This document shows positions 1-7,996 of a DNA stretch of 34,749 nt, in pieces. The stretch comes from Prevotella sp. UBA2725. GTDB taxonomy: Bacteria > Bacteroidota > Bacteroidia > Bacteroidales > Bacteroidaceae. Location: positions 1-34,749 of the forward strand of contig DEKJ01000013.1 in the NCBI GenBank assembly GCA_002353825.1. Direction: 5' to 3'. Below the pieces are notes generated by a model that worked only from the letters and a program-made list of their open reading frames with translations, made no database searches and was not told where the DNA came from. The position numbers and the translations under genes are program-made. Each line of letters opens with the position of its first letter. Within the stretch, counting starts at the first letter, position 1.

Positions 1-181
1 AGTAGGGTTGCGGATTTGAGGTACTTCAAAGTTTGATGATTTTGAAGACGCCATGCAGTATTCGTGTGCAATGCATTGCAATGCTGATTACATCGTTACG
101 CGAAATCTGAAGGACTTTACAGAATCTTCTATACCCTGTTATGAGCCCGCACCGTTCTTAAGGGCAATAACAGAAGAATAA
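1..181 (+). pseudogene. 3' remnant of a PIN-domain protein (VapC-like toxin), frameshifted near base 20
   Basis: The frame ending at TAA 179-181 reads TSKFDDFEDAMQYSCA, then ADYIVTRNLKDF, then a proline/phenylalanine-containing C-terminus. The DFEDAxQY and TRNxKDF motifs are those of the C-terminal half of Bacteroidetes PIN-domain ribonucleases, where the Asp residues belong to the metal site. This frame has a stop at 17-19. The sequence before it continues sensibly in frame 1 as VADLR. One base therefore seems lost or gained around base 20, or the gene is decaying. The N-terminal part and any antitoxin gene lie outside the window. The family is inferred from motifs only, and the substrate is unknown. 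Confidence 0.6.
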
Positions 182-233
182 ACTTCTCTATCCCCCTTTT
201 TGTTACTGCCTGAAAAGCTAACTGTCATCTTAC

Positions 234-265
234 CGCAGCCGCGTCGCAATTACGACGCGGCTGCG
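234..265. repeat. 13-bp perfect inverted repeat (hairpin)
   Basis: Arms cgcagccgcgtcg (234-246) and cgacgcggctgcg (253-265) are exactly complementary around a 6-base loop, caatta. It lies 50 bp past the PIN remnant. It is a strong GC-rich hairpin but no T-run follows, so a terminator role is possible but unproven. It merges directly into the 11-bp tandem repeats. Confidence 0.75.
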
Positions 266-336
266 TCACGATTGTATCACAGCTGCGTCACAATTGCGTC
301 ACAGCTGCGTCACGATTGCGTCACAGCTGCGTCACG
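260..336. repeat. Seven tandem 11-bp repeats (tgcgtca core)
   Basis: Units gctgcgtcacg and attgcgtcaca alternate, giving a 22-bp higher-order period. Units start at 260, 271, 282, 293, 304, 315 and 326; only a few bases vary (for example gtatcac in unit 2). The stretch 182-490 holds no gene besides this array, the hairpin at 234-265 and the promoter at 388-455. The role is unknown; it may be a dispersed intergenic repeat of the species. Confidence 0.85.
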
Positions 337-387
337 ATGTCGCTAAACTGTTGCCGAATCTTTCCGTTTGTTAATTCCTTCCATAGT

Positions 388-455
388 ATTTCACGATTTC
401 TTCCCCTCATTTCACGATTTCTTCCCTACATTAAGGTATCTATTAACTAATTTTG
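388..455 (+). promoter_or_regulatory. Promoter with twin 21-bp direct repeat upstream of the secreted protein gene
   Basis: Two copies of a 21-bp unit (388-408 and 409-429) share atttcacgatttcttccc. A Bacteroidetes -7 box TAATTTTG lies at 448-455. No TTTG exists at the usual -33 position (about 424-427), where CCCT of the second copy sits instead. That suggests dependence on an activator bound to the repeat. Transcription would start near 462, about 30 nt before the ATG at 491. The same arrangement recurs at 4636-4699. Confidence 0.6.
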
Positions 456-490
456 CGGCAGTGAAAACCAATTTTTTAAACCAAATCAAT

Positions 491-2623
491 ATGAAGAAAA
501 GTTACCCATGTATGTTATTGCTGGGGCTCGCTGCTTTGCCATTGGCGGCAGATGCGCAGACAGATGTAACAAGTAAGTATCTCAAGAATGCAGACTTTGA
601 AGGAGAGTATTCTGTACAGACAGAGTATTACAAAGACAATGCTGGCAATCATCGTGCTGTGTACAAACCAGCCGACTGGGAGATGACGTACGAAAACGGA
701 GATTCCTATGACTTCTCAGTCTTGAAGTCTGGTGATTTGCAATACAGTTCTATAGAGAAAAATGCAGGGGGAACACTCGATGCCACTCGTTTCGGGTCAC
801 AGACCTATCGTCTTCGTTTCCGTTGGGGATCAAAGGAGAGCATTGACCTCCATCAGAAGGTGTTGTTGCCTGCCGGTGCTTATAAGCTTTCGGCTGATGT
901 GTTTGGTAATACGAATGGTAAGATGTATATCTATGCCGGAACGACTAAGTCAACGGAGAATGTCACTTCGAGTAAGTGGACAAATGTGAGCATCTCTTTT
1001 ACATCCAATGGTACCGACTCTATCACTATCGGTGTCGCTTTCCCACGTTCTAAGGATGAGCAGATCAATGGTGTTGACAACTTCAAGCTCCTTTTCTCTG
1101 TTGCAGAGAAGACTGCCTTGACGAAAGCCATCACCTCTGCTACCACAGCCAACAAGACGCTCAACAATACTGATCTTGCCAATGCTATCACCAAGGCACA
1201 GGCCGTAGCCGATAACGCTGATGCTACACAGACGGAGGTCGACGAGGCCGCTGCTTTTGTTACTAATATGGTGAGCTTTGCCAAAGCGCTGACACTTACT
1301 ACCGAGACTCTTCCTTATGCTTCGGCTGACAAGCTGACCGCTTTCGAGAACAGTCAGAAGGTGGATGCACCCACTACGGCTGCTGATGCTCTCACGAAGG
1401 CTAATGCCATATATTCGGCTCTGCGTGCTTATGTAGAAAGTAACTCAGTGGCAGAAGGCGTGTCAGGTGCTGAAAGCTACACTGAGAGCATTATGAATCC
1501 TAACGCTGAGTCGGCTGACGGCTGGACGCTGAACCAAGGCGATGGTGGTGGGTCGATAAGCATCAAGAAAGCTGCTTCAGCTGAGCCTCTTACAGATGCT
1601 GACGGCAATAATAGCTACAACTATTTCGATGGTGGCAACTGGAACAGTGCCGACTGGACAACCCGTTATCAGCAAGACGTTGTCGGTCTGCCTGCCGGTA
1701 AGTATATTCTGGCTGTGGCAGCCCGTGGAAGCAACAACCTTCGTTGGTTGAAGCTCTATGGTGGAAACAAAGAAGCTGATATCTCGCATATCGGCGCAGA
1801 CTCAAATACCGGTGTCTTCGATCGCGGATGGAATGACACCTATCTCGTTTTCACGGCCAATGGCGATGATGATGTGACGATCGGCGTTACTGCCAATGCT
1901 CAGAAAAAAGAGCAGTGGCACAGCTTCACCCGTTTCCGTCTTACCCGCATTGGTGACCTTGACAAAGTGACCCTCTCTGAGGATGGCACTGAGGCTCCTG
2001 CAGCTTCCAGTGACTATCAGGATGTAGTGCTCAGCCGTACTTTCAATGCTAACGCATGGAACACACTTATCCTCCCCTTCGATGTATCGGCTGAGACGGT
2101 TACATCGGTGTTCGGCTCCAATGCAAAGGTTGCTACCTTCACGGGTGTTACAACTTCCGAAGGCAACTACACACTGTCTTTCGCTACCTCGACTGAGGGT
2201 ATCAAGGCCAACACGCCGGTATTGATCTATGGTGTTGACAGCAAGAGCGAGTTCACGTTCAGTAGTGTCAAGATGAAGCCTACAGCTTCTCTGGCTGTGA
2301 CGGCTGATGGTGTCAGCTTCACAGGCAGCTATACAACGGCTACACTGCCTGCCGGTTCATTCTATCTGAGTTCCGACAACAACTTCTATAAAGCAAACGG
2401 TTCTGAGCAGGCTAAGGGCACAAGAGCTTACTTCACCTTGCCGGACGCTTCAGCTGCTAAGTCGGTTACTCTGACAGTCAATGGTAAGACGACAACCGGT
2501 ATCGGCCTGATCAATGTTGATGAGGCTCAGTCAGAGAAAGTCTTCAACCTCGCAGGCCAGCGTGTTGACAAGACCGCGAAAGGTATTGTAATTGTTGGAG
2601 GAAAGAAAATAATCAGAAAATAA
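491..2623 (+). CDS. Secreted multidomain protein with carbohydrate-binding-type beta-sandwich modules
   Basis: This is a 710-residue protein of unknown specific function. An open frame extends upstream to 368, but ATG 491 gives a proper signal peptide (residues 1-22, ending ADA before QTDVTSKY) and follows the -7 box by about 35 bases. A first beta-sandwich-like region (about 24-190, starting YLKNADFE) is followed by alanine/threonine-rich helical segments (about 204-325). A second, galactose-binding-like region (about 333-487) has a GGNW and YQQDVVGLPAGKY pattern typical of secreted Bacteroidetes binding proteins. A further beta-rich part carries WNTLILPFDV. The tail (about 680-710) reads VFNLAGQRV, then KGIVIV, GGKKIIRK, a motif shared with the GH16 protein downstream. 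No catalytic motif is recognised. Its position beside the GH16 gene and the shared promoter element suggest a glycan-binding role. Confidence 0.8.
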   Translation: MKKSYPCMLLLGLAALPLAADAQTDVTSKYLKNADFEGEYSVQTEYYKDNAGNHRAVYKPADWEMTYENGDSYDFSVLKSGDLQYSSIEKNAGGTLDATRFGSQTYRLRFRWGSKESIDLHQKVLLPAGAYKLSADVFGNTNGKMYIYAGTTKSTENVTSSKWTNVSISFTSNGTDSITIGVAFPRSKDEQINGVDNFKLLFSVAEKTALTKAITSATTANKTLNNTDLANAITKAQAVADNADATQTEVDEAAAFVTNMVSFAKALTLTTETLPYASADKLTAFENSQKVDAPTTAADALTKANAIYSALRAYVESNSVAEGVSGAESYTESIMNPNAESADGWTLNQGDGGGSISIKKAASAEPLTDADGNNSYNYFDGGNWNSADWTTRYQQDVVGLPAGKYILAVAARGSNNLRWLKLYGGNKEADISHIGADSNTGVFDRGWNDTYLVFTANGDDDVTIGVTANAQKKEQWHSFTRFRLTRIGDLDKVTLSEDGTEAPAASSDYQDVVLSRTFNANAWNTLILPFDVSAETVTSVFGSNAKVATFTGVTTSEGNYTLSFATSTEGIKANTPVLIYGVDSKSEFTFSSVKMKPTASLAVTADGVSFTGSYTTATLPAGSFYLSSDNNFYKANGSEQAKGTRAYFTLPDASAAKSVTLTVNGKTTTGIGLINVDEAQSEKVFNLAGQRVDKTAKGIVIVGGKKIIRK

Positions 2624-2644
2624 TAATTAAGATTGGTATATACA

Positions 2645-2863
2645 ATGAAAAAGAAACAGTACATCAAACCTGTCACTAAGAAAAAGTGCATCATCGACGA
2701 GAACGCCATGATCATGTCTTCGCTCAATCCTACAAGTCCTACTTCAGGACTGGACAATGCTCCTGGTTACGGTGGCAACGACGACGGTACCCATCCGGTT
2801 GGTGCCAAGCACAACATCTTCTGGGATGATGACAACCAAGGCAATTCATTCTTCGGAGAATAA
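2645..2863 (+). CDS. 72-residue small protein with basic N-terminus and acidic/Asn-Gly-rich C-terminus
   Basis: It begins MKKKQYIKPVTKKKCIIDEN and ends NIFWDDDNQGNSFFGE, just 21 bases after the preceding stop, so it is probably co-transcribed with the 710-residue protein. A TTG at 2633 could add four residues, but ATG 2645 fits the MKKxYxKP start seen in many small Bacteroidales proteins. There is no membrane segment or signal peptide. One Cys (residue 15) is present. The lysine-rich leader-like front and variable Gly/Asp/Asn-rich back resemble peptide-precursor organisation, but no modifying enzyme or peptide exporter is nearby. The function is unknown. Confidence 0.65.
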   Translation: MKKKQYIKPVTKKKCIIDENAMIMSSLNPTSPTSGLDNAPGYGGNDDGTHPVGAKHNIFWDDDNQGNSFFGE

Positions 2864-2880
2864 TGCCAAGAACTTTTCAA

Positions 2881-2916
2881 TCATTAAGGGCGGGCTTAGT
2901 GCCCACCCTTTAATGA
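2881..2916 (+). terminator. Hairpin terminator candidate after the small gene
   Basis: Tcattaaggg-cgggc (2881-2895) pairs with gcccaccctt-taatga (2901-2916) around the loop ttagt, with one mismatch and one bulged base. It starts 18 bases past the stop at 2863. It lacks a long T-run, so it may act weakly or in both directions, partly separating the GH16 gene from the upstream unit. Confidence 0.6.
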
Positions 2917-2970
2917 TAAAAGACTAAGAACAAACTTATATAACACGATAGCTTTATTAATAACTTACTT

Positions 2971-4608
2971 ATGAACAAGTCTCTACTTTTATTATCATTT
3001 GCTCTTTTCGCAGTAGCTCCCACGCTGAGTGCACAGGAGACGGACGAACAGATTGAGAATGCATATCCCGGATATAAACTCATCTTCCATGACGAATTCA
3101 ATGGTCGCGCTGGAAAGATCAACAGTGATAACTGGGGCTTCGACCAGGGCCACCGTAACAATGAGGCTCAGGGGTACACGACCAATCAGAAGAATGCCCG
3201 CATCGATGGCAAAGGCAATCTCGTCATCTCTGCTTATAAAGAAACTACTACAGTAAAAGGGAAGACCTACCAATACAGCTCGGCATCAATAACAAGCAAG
3301 TTTAAGCAAGATGCTTCGCAGAACCGTCCCGGATGGAAGTACGGTCGTCTTGAGGTCCGTGCCAAGATCCCTTGCGCCACGGGTAACTGGCCTGCCATCT
3401 GGATGTTGGGTTCCGATCCAAGCTGGATCGCTTGGCCTTACAGTGGCGAGGTCGATGTGATGGAGTATTATCCTTCCGGTGGCAAGGAAGCAATTCACGC
3501 CAATGCTTGCTGGGGCGATGAGAAATCACAGTGGGGTGCCAAGTGGGACAGCAAAATAAGATATGTCTCTGATTTGGCAAAGAACGATGCCAAGTGGCGC
3601 GATGAATATCATATCTGGCGTTGTGACTGGGACAAGGACTATATCCGTATCTATCTTGATGGTGAGCAGATCAACTGCATAGATCTCGACAAGACCAACG
3701 AGAGCCACGTATGGTGGAGCGATGGCGATGCAGACAAGAACTATAATCCTTTCCGTGACCAGCCTATGTACCTCCTCATCAATCTCGCACTCGGAGGCAA
3801 CAATGGTGGTTCACTCGATAATTTCTCGAGTCCGCAGCGCTATTACATTGATTATGTGCGTGTCTACTCCAAGGAGGAGACAACGCCATCTGTCGAGCTG
3901 CCTCAAGGCACGAATCTCATTAAGAATGGCGACTTCGAGGATGTGGATGGTGCTAAAACAAAGAGCCGGGAGAATGAAACGATTCTCACTTCTTTCCCGT
4001 CGTGGGATCTCAATGTAGACGAATACAGTGTATATGCAAAGATTGAAGACAACACGCCTGATGGTACTGTCATTAAGGAAGGCAACAAGCATCATCTATC
4101 CCTCAGCCGTTACCATTGGAATGGTTATAGTGACGGCTCTATCTCTCAGACGGTAGAGGTTACTCCTGGTCACGAGTATGACTTCGGCTATCTCTATAAG
4201 CTCTGTTATGGCGACTATAACGGATCTCGTCCGCAGGCTGGCTTCCAGATTTTGGATGGCGACAAGAATGGAGAAGTGCTCTTGGAGAATAAGGATCTTG
4301 ATATGACCAATGTATGGACGGCTGCCCGTGGAACATTTAAGGCGAAGTCGGACAAAGTGTATGTTCGCATCTTCCTCACGAGCAATTATAAGAACTGGTA
4401 CGACAACACCACCTATGGCAAGGATCCATGCTGGACAGACATTGAGAATGTGACGCTCGTTGATAAGAATCAGGAGACAGGCATTCATAATGTTATTGAG
4501 ACGGATGCATCAAACTCATCTTATTATACGTTGTCAGGCATGCGTGTGGCAAAACCCACTAAGTCTGGTGTGTACGTGCACAACGGGAAGAAAGTCATCG
4601 TTCGTTAA
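2971..4608 (+). CDS. Secreted GH16 endo-glycanase (beta-1,3-glucanase/galactanase type) with C-terminal binding module
   Basis: This is a 545-residue retaining endo-acting glycoside hydrolase. A signal peptide spans residues 1-21 (ending LSA). The GH16 jelly-roll covers about 35-302, beginning YKLIFHDEFNG and ending YYIDYVRVYS. The catalytic motif EVDVMEY gives nucleophile E160, assisting D162 and acid/base E165. This is the beta-bulge form found in laminarinase-like members rather than lichenases. WPAIWML upstream of it is also typical. A galactose-binding-like module follows (about 313-490, starting TNLIKNGDFEDV). The tail YYTLSGMRV, then SGVYVHNGKKVIVR, resembles that of the 710-residue protein. 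The backbone is likely beta-1,3-linked, either glucan or arabinogalactan galactan; sequence alone does not decide. It lies between the secreted binding protein and the SusC/D operon, so surface depolymerisation is its likely job. Confidence 0.9.
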   Translation: MNKSLLLLSFALFAVAPTLSAQETDEQIENAYPGYKLIFHDEFNGRAGKINSDNWGFDQGHRNNEAQGYTTNQKNARIDGKGNLVISAYKETTTVKGKTYQYSSASITSKFKQDASQNRPGWKYGRLEVRAKIPCATGNWPAIWMLGSDPSWIAWPYSGEVDVMEYYPSGGKEAIHANACWGDEKSQWGAKWDSKIRYVSDLAKNDAKWRDEYHIWRCDWDKDYIRIYLDGEQINCIDLDKTNESHVWWSDGDADKNYNPFRDQPMYLLINLALGGNNGGSLDNFSSPQRYYIDYVRVYSKEETTPSVELPQGTNLIKNGDFEDVDGAKTKSRENETILTSFPSWDLNVDEYSVYAKIEDNTPDGTVIKEGNKHHLSLSRYHWNGYSDGSISQTVEVTPGHEYDFGYLYKLCYGDYNGSRPQAGFQILDGDKNGEVLLENKDLDMTNVWTAARGTFKAKSDKVYVRIFLTSNYKNWYDNTTYGKDPCWTDIENVTLVDKNQETGIHNVIETDASNSSYYTLSGMRVAKPTKSGVYVHNGKKVIVR

Positions 4609-4635
4609 CTATCCGTTAACGAATATTGCAAAAAT

Positions 4636-4699
4636 AACGATTTGTGACCCTCTTTTAACGATTTGTTCCCTATATATTAAAAGAAATTTGCAAACTTTG
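4636..4699 (+). promoter_or_regulatory. Promoter with twin 21-bp repeat upstream of the SusC/D operon
   Basis: ACGATTTGTGACCC and ACGATTTGTTCCCT start at 4637 and 4658, exactly 21 bases apart. A -7-like box AAACTTTG lies at 4692-4699 (one mismatch to TAnnTTTG). The distance from the second ACGATTT to the box is 34 bases, identical to the promoter at 388-455. CCCT again occupies the -33 position. The leader before ATG 4801 would be about 95 nt and includes a small hairpin with ggctg/cagcc arms around 4719-4737. Confidence 0.6.
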
Positions 4700-4800
4700 C
4701 CAACGAAACTAAAAGATTGGCTGCCCTAGCGACAGCCTACTGCTCCAAATCTTGAAAGGTTAGAAACTAATAAAATAATAAATACTAAAAGCTTTGATGC

Positions 4801-7800
4801 ATGCAAAACGATTTAAGTAGAAAGCTGGCAGGCTTGACGACCTGTGCCTTGATGGGCTTGATGCCCGTCTCATTGGCAGCAGTCTCCGTTCAGGCTCACG
4901 CCGCCACAGCGGCCCAGCAACAGGCAAAGACCGTGCGAGGCACCGTTGTAGACCCTAAAGGCGAGCCTATCATCGGTGCGACATTGCAGACCAAGGACGG
5001 TAAGGCCATTGGCGTTACCGACCTTGATGGTAAGTTCACGGCAAATGTAGCTCCGGGCACGGAGATCACCATCACCTCTATTGGCTATGCTACCAAGAAG
5101 GTGAAAGCCTCTGAGCGCGACATGATCATTACGCTCTCCGACGATGCCAAGCAGCTCCAGGAGGTGCAGGTCGTGGCATATGGTGCTCAGAAGAAAGTGA
5201 CCGTCACAGGTGCTATCTCCGGTATCAAAGGTACTGAGCTGAGCAATGTGCCGACAGCTTCCGTGACCAACATGCTTGCCGGTTCCGTGCCAGGTATCTC
5301 TTCCGTCCAGTATTCCGGTGAGCCGGGTGCCGATGCCGCCAGCATCTTCGTCCGTGGCCAGGCTACCTGGGCCAACTCATCCCCACTCATCCAGGTCGAT
5401 GGTGTGGAGCGCGACTTCTCCGAGATCGACCCGAACGAGATTGAGAGCATCACCGTGCTGAAGGATGCTTCTGCTACAGCCGTCTTCGGTGTACGTGGTG
5501 CTAACGGTGTTATCCTCGTCACCACGAAGCGTGGTAAGGAAGGCAAGGCACAGATCCATATGTCGACCAGTGCCAGCATCGTCACGCCTACCGACCTGCT
5601 GAAGCTCGCCGGCTCTTACGACTATGCGCTCTACTGCAATCAGATGCAGATCAACGATGGTGCTTCACCTCGCTTCTCCGACGCTGTGCTGCAGAAGTTC
5701 AAGGACCACTCCGATCCCATCCGTTACCCGGATACCGACTGGATGGACTACCTCCTCAAGAGCACAGCCATGCAGACCCAGCACAATATTAATATCAGTG
5801 GTGGTACGAGTAAGGTGCGCTACTTCGTCTCCCTCGGTGCTTTCACCCAGGACGGACTGTTCAAGCAGCAGGGTCTCGACTACGACTTCAACTTCAAGTA
5901 CAAGCGTTTCAACTATCGCGCTAACCTCGACTATAATATGACGAAGACCACGTTGTTGTCGTTGAACATTGGTGGTCGTGTCGATATCAAGCAGACGCCT
6001 ATCTCTAAGGAGGATGGCAATCAGCTTTTCCGTACCATCTATAACACTACACCGTTCTCCAGTCCGGGCATCATCGATGGCCGTTATGTGAAGACGACGA
6101 CCGATGTCGATTCCGATGGCAACTCGCTGCCTTTCACCGGCACCGATGGCCTCTCGGCTTTCTACGGCATGGGTTACCGCAACCTCAATACGAACACGCT
6201 GAACCTCGATGTCGTATTGAACCAGAAGCTCGACATGATTACGAAGGGTCTCTCGTTCAAGCTCAAGGGTTCTTACAACAGTTCATACAGCGTGACGAAG
6301 TCGCGCAGCGGCAGTGTGGCTACTTATAACCCAGTGCTCGTCGATGGTGTCATGGAATACCGTAAGAATGGCCAGGACTCACAGCTCGGCTACAGTGAAG
6401 GCTTCGGCAAGGCACGTGACTGGTACATGGAGGCCAGCTTCAACTATTCACGTAACTTCGGGCTGCACCATGTCGGTGCCCTCGCACTCTACAACCAGAG
6501 TAAAACCTATTATCCAAGCACTTACTCAGATATTCCTCACGGATATGTCGGTATGGTAGGTCGTGTCACTTACGACTATGCCAACAAGTATATGGCTGAG
6601 TTCAACATCGGTTACAACGGTTCCGAGAACTTCGCACCGGGCAAGCGCTACGGCACGTTCCCTGCAGGATCTGTAGGATGGACGATCTCCGAGGAGAAGT
6701 TCTGGCAGCCGCTGAAGAAATATGTCGACTACTTCAAGATCCGTGCATCGTGGGGTCTCGTAGGTAACGACCAGCTCAACGGACAGCGTTTCATGTACAC
6801 CGCTGATCCTTATAACCTCTATACATCCTGGGGCGCTTACAACCACAATTATCAGTACGTCTACAACTTCGGTACGAACACCGGAACCTATCAGCACGGT
6901 GCTGCTGAAGGCACAAAGCACAATGCTGACGTGACGTGGGAGAAATCATTCAAGCAGGACTACGGTGTCGATGCCTATTTCCTCGACAGCCGTTTGAAGG
7001 CAACCTTCGACTACTACTACGAGCGTCGTAAGGATATTCTCCTGACTTCTGGTGTCGCTCCTGGCGTTCTTGGTTTCACTCTTCCTGCTGCCAACCTCGG
7101 TAAGGTGAACAGCTGGGGTTATGAGATCTCGCTCAAATGGCAGGATCGCATCTCCAACAGCTTCCGTTACTGGATTGAGGGCAACCTCTCTTATAACCAG
7201 AATGAGATCAAGGAGAAGATGGAAGCTCCGCAGAGCTACGACTGGCTCTATCAGAAAGGGCACCGTATCGGTTCGCGTCTCATCCGTCAGTTCTGGGGAC
7301 TCTACAACAGCAAGACCTCTAACGAGAAATACAAGGCACAGTATGGTGAAGACCTGCCGAAGCACAGCGTGACGCTGCAGGATGGTGATGCCGTGTATGT
7401 GGACCTCAATGGTGATGGTGTCATCGACAACAACGACTATTCTTACGCCCTCGGTCATACCGATGATCCTGAGTATACCGCTGGTCTGAACCTCGGTTTC
7501 CGCTGGAAGGCCCTTGAGGTCGGCATGAAATGGACGGCAGCATGGAACGTAAGCCGTATGCTCGACGAGTGCTTCCGCCAGCCGCTCGGTGACCAGCAGG
7601 AGAAAGCATTGCTGCAGTATCAGTTCGACCATGTCTGGACCCCTGACAATCCCGATGAAGATGCCAAGTATCCGCGCGCTACGAAGCTCAACGCCAGCAA
7701 CAACTATGCAGCTTCTACGCTCTACGAGGTCGACTCTAAGTATCTGCGTCTGAAGAGTGCAGACATCGCTTACCACTTCGACTTCCCCTGGATGCATCGC

Positions 7801-7953
7801 ATCAAGATGACCGATCTCACACTGCAGCTCTCCGGCTACAACCTCCTGACCTTCTCTCCGTTCAAGTGGGGTGACCCGGAGTCGCGCACGAGTTCTCGTC
7901 CAAGCTACCCGTTGACCCGTTCCTTCGCTGCAACGCTGAAGGTAGGATTCTAA
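4801..7953 (+). CDS. SusC-like TonB-dependent outer-membrane transporter (SusC1)
   Basis: This is a 1050-residue outer-membrane importer that would move oligosaccharides across the outer membrane with its SusD partner, powered by TonB. The N-terminus has an extended signal peptide (about 1-35, ending AHA). A carboxypeptidase regulatory-like domain follows (about 44-112, TVRGTVVDPKGEPIIGAT). The TonB plug (about 125-235) has the classic LQEVQVVAYG start, the VRG segment, PLIQVDGVERD and SITVLKDASATAVFGVRG. The rest is a 22-strand-type beta-barrel ending with aromatic residue F as the last amino acid. Length is normal for SusC. It heads a six-gene operon; SusD1 starts 43 bases after its stop. 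Confidence 0.95.
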   Translation: MQNDLSRKLAGLTTCALMGLMPVSLAAVSVQAHAATAAQQQAKTVRGTVVDPKGEPIIGATLQTKDGKAIGVTDLDGKFTANVAPGTEITITSIGYATKKVKASERDMIITLSDDAKQLQEVQVVAYGAQKKVTVTGAISGIKGTELSNVPTASVTNMLAGSVPGISSVQYSGEPGADAASIFVRGQATWANSSPLIQVDGVERDFSEIDPNEIESITVLKDASATAVFGVRGANGVILVTTKRGKEGKAQIHMSTSASIVTPTDLLKLAGSYDYALYCNQMQINDGASPRFSDAVLQKFKDHSDPIRYPDTDWMDYLLKSTAMQTQHNINISGGTSKVRYFVSLGAFTQDGLFKQQGLDYDFNFKYKRFNYRANLDYNMTKTTLLSLNIGGRVDIKQTPISKEDGNQLFRTIYNTTPFSSPGIIDGRYVKTTTDVDSDGNSLPFTGTDGLSAFYGMGYRNLNTNTLNLDVVLNQKLDMITKGLSFKLKGSYNSSYSVTKSRSGSVATYNPVLVDGVMEYRKNGQDSQLGYSEGFGKARDWYMEASFNYSRNFGLHHVGALALYNQSKTYYPSTYSDIPHGYVGMVGRVTYDYANKYMAEFNIGYNGSENFAPGKRYGTFPAGSVGWTISEEKFWQPLKKYVDYFKIRASWGLVGNDQLNGQRFMYTADPYNLYTSWGAYNHNYQYVYNFGTNTGTYQHGAAEGTKHNADVTWEKSFKQDYGVDAYFLDSRLKATFDYYYERRKDILLTSGVAPGVLGFTLPAANLGKVNSWGYEISLKWQDRISNSFRYWIEGNLSYNQNEIKEKMEAPQSYDWLYQKGHRIGSRLIRQFWGLYNSKTSNEKYKAQYGEDLPKHSVTLQDGDAVYVDLNGDGVIDNNDYSYALGHTDDPEYTAGLNLGFRWKALEVGMKWTAAWNVSRMLDECFRQPLGDQQEKALLQYQFDHVWTPDNPDEDAKYPRATKLNASNNYAASTLYEVDSKYLRLKSADIAYHFDFPWMHRIKMTDLTLQLSGYNLLTFSPFKWGDPESRTSSRPSYPLTRSFAATLKVGF

Positions 7954-7996
7954 ACGACAGCAAACAATACATATTCTATATTACAGAATAACGATT

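Noticed and set aside
368..490. Upstream start for the 710-residue protein
   Set aside because: The extension would translate the twin-repeat promoter and push the signal peptide into the interior.
4700..4800. Riboswitch in the SusC1 leader
   Set aside because: Only a small 5-bp hairpin is visible; no known aptamer core is recognisable.
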